Made by a program: the position numbers and the translations under genes. DNA of 20,813 bases, from positions 1-20,813 of the forward strand of contig CADAXO010000051.1 in assembly GCA_902791885.1 (NCBI GenBank), written 5' to 3'. A model generated the notes under the pieces. It made no database searches. It worked only from the letters and a program-made list of their open reading frames with translations, and had not been told where the DNA came from. Positions 15,093 to 20,813 of this stretch are shown one piece after another. Each line of letters starts with the position of its first letter. The first letter of the stretch is position 1. This stretch comes from Oscillospiraceae bacterium (GTDB taxonomy: Bacteria > Bacillota_A > Clostridia > Saccharofermentanales > Saccharofermentanaceae).

Positions 15093-16467
15093 TACTACAC
15101 CTGAATTTATCAAGGAATCATTGAAGTTCGGTATTAATCTCGGACTTGACCGCATGAACGAACTCGACAGACTTCTCGGAAATCCCGAGAAAGATCTTAA
15201 GGTGATTCATGTGGCAGGAACCAACGGTAAAGGATCAGTAGTGACATTCTTAAGCTCCTGCCTTGCAGAGGGCGGATATAAAGTCGGAGTTTACACCTCG
15301 CCTTATCTTGAACGTTTCTCTGAAAGACTTCGCATAATATACGGAAAGGAAGGTCTTGACCGCCTTCTTGAAGACGAGACCGAAGGGGAGATCTCAAAGA
15401 AAGATCTTGACCGCCTTCTTAAAATGGTGGAGGAAGCAACTTCCGATATGACATCAAGAGGGCTTGAGCATCCGACGGAATTCGAACTTATGACGGCCCT
15501 TGCTTATCTTTGGTTCAAAGAGAAAAATGTCGATGTCGTAGTCCTTGAAACGGGACTCGGGGGCAGGCTTGATTCCACCAACGTTTTCGAAAAGCCTTTG
15601 GCAACGGTGATAACTTCCATAGGTTTTGATCACCAGGACCGTCTGGGAGACACAATTGAGGAGATAACTTATGAGAAGGCCGGTATCTTCAAGAAGGATG
15701 TCCCCGTATACGCTGCAGATCCTGAATATATGCTGATAGATGAGGAGTCCAAGGAGAGAATACGCAGGACTTTGAAGAAACAGGCAGATATCAAGGGTGT
15801 TTCTGACCTGGTGTTCGTCAAACCTTGCCCAAGTTCGGCTGTTTTTCTTGAGAATGGCCTTATGCAGTTTAAGACTGAAGAGGGTTCTTTTGAGACCCGT
15901 CTTCTCGGAGAGCACCAGGTGCTTAATGCCACACTTGCATTAACTGTGCTGACCGGTGTTTTCGATATGCCGTATGAAGTGCTTAAAGAAGGCGTTAAGA
16001 AGGCAAGATGGAAGGGCAGAGCCGAGCTTCTGTCTTATGCGCCTCCCGTTATCTTAGACGGAGGACATAATGTCCAGTGTGCCGAGAGCCTGATGAAGAC
16101 AATGAAGCAGATGTGCGGCGGAAGATTCAGTGATCTTAAGTTCAGAGTCGTCATCGGTGTTATGGCGGACAAGAATGTCGAAGGAATGATAAGAACCTAT
16201 AAGGAGGCCGGGCTTGATCCCGCGGAAGTATACACTGTAAGAGTGAATAATCCGCGCTCGATGGACCCTGATGCCCTTTTAAAAATAATAAGAATAGTGT
16301 ATAATAACTCGATTATGCCTGTTTCATATGACAGTGCTGAGGATGCGGTGTCCGAAGCCTGCCGTAAGACGAAGGAAGACGGGGTTCCGTTATTAGTGAC
16401 AGGATCCCTCTATCTTATAGGCGAAGTAAGAGGTAAGTTATGCACGATTACAGACAACTGGCGTTGA
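15085..16467 (+). CDS. folC: Folylpolyglutamate synthase / dihydrofolate synthase
   Basis: This 460-residue Mur-ligase-like enzyme adds glutamate to folates (FPGS) and in many bacteria also joins dihydropteroate and glutamate. Motifs are VIHVAGTNGKGSV (P loop, about 40-52), YTSPYLERFSER (omega loop region), ETGLGGRLDSTN (155-166), SIGFDHQDRLG with the metal-binding His, YEKAGIFK with the Lys that is carbamylated in relatives, and LDGGHN in the C-terminal domain. Around residues 88-110 the protein holds about 14 extra residues relative to the usual loop, with LDRLL appearing twice. The ATG at 15085 is chosen, giving the normal N-terminus. The frame stays open back to an ATG at 15019 inside the GtrA gene, but those 22 residues are unlike the family. 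The start overlaps the GtrA stop by eight bases, with a weak purine-rich site (AGAAAGAAG) before it. No other folate gene is in the window. Confidence 0.93.
   Translation: MADTTPEFIKESLKFGINLGLDRMNELDRLLGNPEKDLKVIHVAGTNGKGSVVTFLSSCLAEGGYKVGVYTSPYLERFSERLRIIYGKEGLDRLLEDETEGEISKKDLDRLLKMVEEATSDMTSRGLEHPTEFELMTALAYLWFKEKNVDVVVLETGLGGRLDSTNVFEKPLATVITSIGFDHQDRLGDTIEEITYEKAGIFKKDVPVYAADPEYMLIDEESKERIRRTLKKQADIKGVSDLVFVKPCPSSAVFLENGLMQFKTEEGSFETRLLGEHQVLNATLALTVLTGVFDMPYEVLKEGVKKARWKGRAELLSYAPPVILDGGHNVQCAESLMKTMKQMCGGRFSDLKFRVVIGVMADKNVEGMIRTYKEAGLDPAEVYTVRVNNPRSMDPDALLKIIRIVYNNSIMPVSYDSAEDAVSEACRKTKEDGVPLLVTGSLYLIGEVRGKLCTITDNWR
15354..15420 (+). repeat. Short direct repeat within folC
   Basis: TCTTGACCGCCTTCTT occurs identically at 15354-15369 and 15405-15420, a 51-base (17-codon) offset in the same frame, giving LDRLL twice. 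It lies where the protein carries extra residues compared with usual FolC, which suggests a small in-frame duplication that has since diverged. Confidence 0.6.
16300..16305 (+). promoter_or_regulatory. Possible internal -10 box ahead of the 16494 gene, thrC and carB
   Basis: A perfect TATAAT lies in an unusually AT-rich stretch near the end of folC, about 190 bases before the next gene. The best -35 at 17-base spacing, TTTTAA (16277-16282), is poor, so this is a weak candidate. Confidence 0.25.
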
Positions 16468-16493
16468 TGCTCCGTCCCGTGGAGGAGAAAGAT

Positions 16494-17339
16494 ATGATCC
16501 TCTACGATATGAGTTCCGATGATAAAGCATATGCCGTTAAGCAGTTCAATCGTGCTCTTCTTAATTGCCAGAAAGACGGTACGGACGTAGCCCAGATTAT
16601 TTTAAAGCCCCTCATCACTAAGTATCCTACATGGGGTGATACTGCACTTGTCTACGGACTTTGCCTTGCAAGAGAGGGCAGTTTTAAAAGAGCAGCTGAT
16701 GCTCTTGAGTACGCAGTTAATAATTCCCTTGCTTCGGAGCAGCACCTTAGTGTAGCCCAGGAAGCCATCAAGATGGTCAGAGCCGATGAGGCAGAACCTG
16801 CTTCTGTACCGGAAGCCAGAAGAAGCAAGAAGAATATTTCTTCGATAGTTGCTGACGGATCCTCCAAGACTGCTGCCAGAACCGGTATGCAGGCTCCGAT
16901 TCTTATGCGTGCATCTACCGGCAAGAGCGATTTTAAGATGGCCACGGATAAGGAACGCCGCGATGTAATGATGAGATCAAGTTCCGGCGGCGATGAGATG
17001 AGTGAGGATGTCAATGTTGAGAACGTACGGACTCCCGCCGATAATCTGAGACTTACAGTTAGGATAATCGCCGGAATACTTATAGCGGCAGCCGTATGTG
17101 CCCTGATCTTCTATGTGATAATCCCTACATGGAACAAGGTCAGGAACAGTTCGGATACAGCCGGCAGATTGGATTTTCTGATTGCTCAGCTCGATGAGAG
17201 GAAGGCAGATCCCGAGGTTGCCGAGATCATCGAAGCGTATGCAGCTAACTACGGAGCAGGAACAACACAGACAACCGAGGTTCAGACTTCGCAGGAAACA
17301 ATACAAGAGATTACAAGTGAGAGTGAGGTAGCTCAATGA
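16494..17339 (+). CDS. Single-pass membrane protein with N-terminal helical (TPR-like) repeats
   Basis: I do not recognise a named family. The 281-residue protein begins with about 95 residues of alternating amphipathic helices. One pair, about 32-92, runs through PLITKYPTWGDTALVYGLCLAREGSFKRAADALEYAV and has the small/large residue spacing of a tetratricopeptide repeat. A basic, Ser/Ala-rich, probably disordered linker follows (about 95-180). Next come one membrane helix (about 190-211) and a C-terminal segment ending in a Thr/Glu/Gln-rich tail. The likely topology is a cytoplasmic TPR part and an outside tail. The ATG at 16494 is chosen because GGAGGAG (16481-16487) lies six bases before it. 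An upstream ATG at 16440 would overlap folC and has no such site. Its stop overlaps the thrC start (ATGA), so the two are translationally coupled. A protein-interaction role is inferred only. Confidence 0.75.
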   Translation: MILYDMSSDDKAYAVKQFNRALLNCQKDGTDVAQIILKPLITKYPTWGDTALVYGLCLAREGSFKRAADALEYAVNNSLASEQHLSVAQEAIKMVRADEAEPASVPEARRSKKNISSIVADGSSKTAARTGMQAPILMRASTGKSDFKMATDKERRDVMMRSSSGGDEMSEDVNVENVRTPADNLRLTVRIIAGILIAAAVCALIFYVIIPTWNKVRNSSDTAGRLDFLIAQLDERKADPEVAEIIEAYAANYGAGTTQTTEVQTSQETIQEITSESEVAQ

Positions 17340-18841
17340 AATACATAAGCACAAGAGGTTATGAAGGTAAGTTTACGGCTCAGGAAGCCATCATCAAGGG
17401 TATTGCTCCCGACGGCGGATTATTCGTTCCCGAATCCATTCCGCTCCTTACTGAAGACGATATAGAGCAGATGAAGAATATGAGCTTCTGCGAGATGTCC
17501 GCAAGAGTTCTGTCCAAGTATCTTGACGATTTTTCTGAGTCTGAACTTCTGCAGTATACAAGAGAAGCTTACAGCGAAGAGAAGTGGGGAGAGAATCCCA
17601 TTCCTCTCGTACAGCTGAATTCTTATAACGAGAGAGAGTATATCCTCGAGTTGTGGCACGGCCCTACGTGTGCTTTTAAGGATGTAGCGCTCCAGCTTCT
17701 CCCGCACCTCATGACTGCTTCTATGAAGAAGACAGGCGAGAACAAGAAGATCTGTATCCTTACGGCTACATCCGGTGATACGGGTAAGGCTGCTCTCGAG
17801 GGTTTCAAGGACCTTCCTGGAACAGAGATCATCGTATTCTATCCCACTGGCGGTGTTTCCGAGGCCCAGAAGCTTCAGATGATCACGACAACGGGTGACA
17901 ACACACACGTTATCGCAGTCAACGGATGCTTCGACGATGCACAGACAGGCGTTAAGAATATCTTCGCGGATAAGGCTTTCAACGAAGAGCTTCTTTCCGG
18001 AGGCATCAAGCTTTCTTCTGCTAACTCCATTAACTGGGGACGTCTTGCTCCTCAGATCGCTTACTACGTTTACTCTTACATCGAGCTTTTGAGAACAGAG
18101 AAGATCGAAAAGGGTGAGTCCATCAACATCGTAGTTCCTACGGGCAACTTCGGTAATATCCTTGCTGCATGGTTTGCAAAGCAGATGGGCATCCCGGTAA
18201 GAAAGCTCATCTGTGCTTCCAATAAGAACAAGGTCCTCTGCGACTTCTTCTCTTCCGGTAAGTATGACAGGAACAGAGAGTTCTTTAAGACGACATCTCC
18301 TTCGATGGATATCCTCATCTCTTCCAACCTCGAGCGACTTCTTTTCGAGATCACTGACGGTGACTATAAGCAGGTAGCCGAGTGGATGAGCGAACTTAAC
18401 ACCAACGGTGTCTACAAGGTTGACGAGAAGACATTAAAGAAGATGCAGATGATCTTCGTTGGCGGCTTCGCCGATGATGCAGGCGTCAATAAGACTATCC
18501 TCGACGTATATGACAGAACCGATAATGTCGTCGATACGCATACTGCCGTAGGTTTCAATATCTACAACAGATACCACACAAGATCCGGAGACGAGACAAA
18601 GACTGTCTTCGCTTCCACGGCTTCACCTTTTAAGTTCTCTCCTGCAGTTATGGATGCCATAAGAGGCGAGGGCTTCAGCGAAGGTAAGTCAAATGACGAG
18701 ATCATCAAGGCCCTTTCTGACGAGAGCGGACTTGAGATACCCGAGGCTATCAAGGACCTGTCGGGCAAGCCTGTTCTTCATAAGGATGTTATCGACAAGG
18801 AAGAGATGGAAGCCAAGGTCAGAAGCATTCTGCTCGGCTGA
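17336..18841 (+). CDS. thrC: Threonine synthase
   Basis: This 501-residue pyridoxal-phosphate enzyme converts O-phosphohomoserine to threonine, the last step of threonine synthesis. It starts with the family's N-terminal MKYISTRG segment and has GIAPDGGLFVPE. The PLP lysine is Lys115 in ELWHGPTCAFKDVALQLL, followed by LTATSGDTGKAALEG (phosphate-binding loop), SANSINWGRLAPQIAYY and PTGNFGNILAAW. Length and motif order match the longer bacterial ThrC group, so it looks complete and active. The ATG at 17336 overlaps the upstream stop by four bases, with GAGG (17325-17328) at good spacing. No homoserine dehydrogenase or kinase gene is adjacent. No T-box or attenuator can fit in the overlap, so any amino-acid control of transcription must act further upstream. 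Confidence 0.97.
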   Translation: MKYISTRGYEGKFTAQEAIIKGIAPDGGLFVPESIPLLTEDDIEQMKNMSFCEMSARVLSKYLDDFSESELLQYTREAYSEEKWGENPIPLVQLNSYNEREYILELWHGPTCAFKDVALQLLPHLMTASMKKTGENKKICILTATSGDTGKAALEGFKDLPGTEIIVFYPTGGVSEAQKLQMITTTGDNTHVIAVNGCFDDAQTGVKNIFADKAFNEELLSGGIKLSSANSINWGRLAPQIAYYVYSYIELLRTEKIEKGESINIVVPTGNFGNILAAWFAKQMGIPVRKLICASNKNKVLCDFFSSGKYDRNREFFKTTSPSMDILISSNLERLLFEITDGDYKQVAEWMSELNTNGVYKVDEKTLKKMQMIFVGGFADDAGVNKTILDVYDRTDNVVDTHTAVGFNIYNRYHTRSGDETKTVFASTASPFKFSPAVMDAIRGEGFSEGKSNDEIIKALSDESGLEIPEAIKDLSGKPVLHKDVIDKEEMEAKVRSILLG

Positions 18842-18881
18842 TAAACGCTAATAAAAAATTTTACATACGGGGGAAAAGCAA

Positions 18882-20813
18882 ATGCCCAAAAGAGAAGACA
18901 TCAACAAGATCCTGATCATCGGTTCCGGTCCTATCATCATAGGACAGGCTTGTGAGTTCGACTATTCCGGAACACAGGCATGTAAGGCATTGAAGAAGCT
19001 CGGTTACGAGATCGTTCTTGTAAACAGCAATCCTGCTACGATCATGACTGACCCTGACGTAGCTGACAGAACTTACATCGAGCCTTTGAACGTAAACAGG
19101 ATCGAGCAGATTATTGCTAAGGAGAAGCCGGATGCATTGCTTCCCAACCTCGGCGGACAGTCCGGACTTAATCTCTGTTCGGAGCTTTCCAAGGCCGGCG
19201 TACTTGATAAGTACGGTGTTCAGGTAATCGGTGTTCAGGTTGATGCCATCGAGAGAGGTGAGGACCGTATCGAGTTCAAGAATACGATGGATTCCTTAGG
19301 TATCGAGATGCCGAGATCTCACGAGGCTTACTCTGTTGAAGAAGCTTTGAAGATCGCTGAAGAGCTCCATTACCCTGTAGTATTAAGACCTGCCTACACG
19401 ATGGGCGGTGCCGGCGGCGGTCTCGTATATAACGTAGAGGAACTCAAGGTCGTCTGCGAGAGAGGTCTTCAGGCTTCACTCATTCACCAGGTCCTCGTAG
19501 AAGAGTCCATCGCAGGATGGGAAGAGCTCGAGCTCGAGGTAGTAAGAGACGCTAAGAACAACAAGATCACAGTTTGCTTCATCGAGAACATCGATCCTAT
19601 CGGCGTTCACACAGGTGACTCATTCTGTTCCGCTCCTATGCTCACCATCTCCGAAGAAGTTCAGCAGAAGCTTCAGGAGCAGTCCTATAAGATCGTTGAG
19701 GCTATCCAGGTTATCGGAGGATGTAACTGCCAGTTCGCACACGATCCTGTATCAGACAGAACGGTAGTTATCGAGATCAACCCCAGAACATCAAGATCTT
19801 CTGCTCTTGCATCAAAGGCAACAGGTTTCCCGATAGCTTTCGTTTCTGCACTTCTTGCATGCGGCCTCACATTAGACGAGATTCCCTGCGGCAAGTACGG
19901 AACTCTCGACAAGTACGTACCCGACGGTGACTATGTAGTTATCAAGTTCGCGAGATGGGCTTTCGAGAAGTTCAAGGGAGCTTCCGACAAGCTCGGAACT
20001 CAGATGCGTGCCGTAGGTGAGGTAATGAGCATCGGTAAGACTTACAAGGAAGCTTTCCAGAAGGCGATCCGAAGCCTTGAGAAGGACAGATACGGCTTAG
20101 GCTTCGCGAAGGATTTCAACGAGCTTACTAAGGAAGAGCTCCTTGCCAAGCTTGTTTACCCGACATCTGAGAGACAGTTCGTTATCTACGAGGCACTCCG
20201 AAAAGGAGCTACCATCGATGAGATATTCGAGCTTACAAAGATAAAGCACTGGTTCCTTGAACAGATGAAGGAGCTCGTTGACGAGGAGAATGCGCTCATC
20301 GCCATGAAGGGCAGCGTACCTTCCGAGGAGATCCTGCGCAAGGCTAAGTGTGATGGCTTCGCTGATAAGTACTTAAGCAAGATCCTCGAAGTACCTGAGG
20401 AAGATATCAGAAACGCACGCTACAAGTACGGCATCAAGGAAGCATGGGAAGGCGTACATGTAAGCGGAACACAGGATGCTGCTTATTACTACTCCTCATA
20501 TAACATCCCTGAGGATAAGTCTCCTTCTTCCAACAACAAGAAGGTCATGATCTTAGGCGGCGGCCCTAACAGAATCGGTCAGGGCATTGAGTTCGACTAC
20601 TGCTGCGTACATGCTGCACTCGCTCTTAAGAAGCTCGGCTTCGAGTCCATCATCGTTAACTGCAACCCTGAGACGGTTTCCACAGACTACGACACATCAG
20701 ACAAGCTCTACTTTGAGCCTCTGACACTCGAGGATGTTCTCGCTATCTACGAGAAGGAGAAGCCCCTTGGCGTTATCGCTTCATTCGGCGGCCAGACACC
20801 TCTGAATCTTGCT
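18882..20813 (+). CDS. carB: Carbamoyl-phosphate synthase large subunit (truncated by window end)
   Basis: The first 644 codons of carB run off the window end; full-length proteins have about 1070 residues. The large subunit makes carbamoyl phosphate from bicarbonate, ammonia delivered by the small subunit, and two ATP, feeding arginine and pyrimidine synthesis. Visible segments are KILIIGSGPIIIGQACEFDYSG at the N-terminus, NSNPATIMTDP, LPNLGGQSGLNL, the glycine-rich LRPAYTMGGAGGG loop of the first ATP-grasp domain, EINPRTSRSSALASKATG, the oligomerisation region, and the start of the second half with VMILGGGPNRIGQGIEFDY (from about residue 555) and FGGQTPLNLA at the edge. The start ATG at 18882 has a purine-rich site GGGGGAAAAG (18869-18878). 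The small-subunit gene carA, often just upstream, is not here: thrC is the upstream neighbour with a 40-base gap holding no terminator. Confidence 0.97.
   Translation, partial: MPKREDINKILIIGSGPIIIGQACEFDYSGTQACKALKKLGYEIVLVNSNPATIMTDPDVADRTYIEPLNVNRIEQIIAKEKPDALLPNLGGQSGLNLCSELSKAGVLDKYGVQVIGVQVDAIERGEDRIEFKNTMDSLGIEMPRSHEAYSVEEALKIAEELHYPVVLRPAYTMGGAGGGLVYNVEELKVVCERGLQASLIHQVLVEESIAGWEELELEVVRDAKNNKITVCFIENIDPIGVHTGDSFCSAPMLTISEEVQQKLQEQSYKIVEAIQVIGGCNCQFAHDPVSDRTVVIEINPRTSRSSALASKATGFPIAFVSALLACGLTLDEIPCGKYGTLDKYVPDGDYVVIKFARWAFEKFKGASDKLGTQMRAVGEVMSIGKTYKEAFQKAIRSLEKDRYGLGFAKDFNELTKEELLAKLVYPTSERQFVIYEALRKGATIDEIFELTKIKHWFLEQMKELVDEENALIAMKGSVPSEEILRKAKCDGFADKYLSKILEVPEEDIRNARYKYGIKEAWEGVHVSGTQDAAYYYSSYNIPEDKSPSSNNKKVMILGGGPNRIGQGIEFDYCCVHAALALKKLGFESIIVNCNPETVSTDYDTSDKLYFEPLTLEDVLAIYEKEKPLGVIASFGGQTPLNLA

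Noticed and set aside
18842..18881. Separate promoter or terminator between thrC and carB
   Set aside because: The 40-base AT-rich gap shows no hairpin and no convincing -35/-10 pair; it holds only the carB ribosome binding site.

Overview
The window looks like a Gram-positive, low-to-mid GC member of the Clostridia, perhaps a gut or rumen Lachnospiraceae- or Saccharofermentans-like anaerobe. The signs are strong purine-rich ribosome binding sites, frequent AGA/AGG arginine codons, a fermentative acetate kinase, an ECF-type vitamin transporter subunit and the overall gene content. No rRNA is present, so placement below class is inference. All genes lie on the + strand and no intergenic stretch exceeds 300 bases. 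I saw no tRNA, rRNA, CRISPR array, insertion sequence or prophage gene.

Region 1 (1-2591): the 3' end of acetate kinase (ackA) and its terminator, followed at once by a near-consensus promoter driving an ECF S-component. Behind that lie a membrane-anchored alpha/beta hydrolase and a BASS-family sodium symporter.

Region 2 (2583-6214) is the least conventional part. A terminator-like hairpin sits directly downstream of a plausible promoter. It precedes a stand-alone RelA/SpoT-type alarmone synthetase with all the catalytic residues I can check. Next comes a large protein with a KaiC/RecA-like N-terminal domain lacking a Walker A motif and a PEP-synthase-type ATP-grasp domain, but no phosphohistidine or PEP-binding domain. 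This second gene is broken near 5213 by an apparent small deletion that shifts the frame.

Region 3 (6223-10477): a PcrA/UvrD helicase with its own extended -10 promoter and a palindrome at the predicted transcription start. Two HD-domain nucleotide hydrolases follow tightly: a dGTPase-like protein and a YfbR-type 5'-deoxynucleotidase. The theme is DNA repair and deoxynucleotide pool control.

Region 4 (10489-15092): a cell-surface cassette made of a membrane-anchored multidomain glucosaminidase, a signal-peptide protein with cohesin-like and cadherin-like domains plus a repeated module and a C-terminal anchor, and a GtrA-family membrane protein.

Region 5 (15085-20813): folC, a helical-repeat membrane protein of unknown role, threonine synthase (thrC) and the first 644 codons of carB. 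From 2684 onward gaps are at most about 55 bases and I see no internal terminator, so long polycistronic transcripts with internal promoters are likely.
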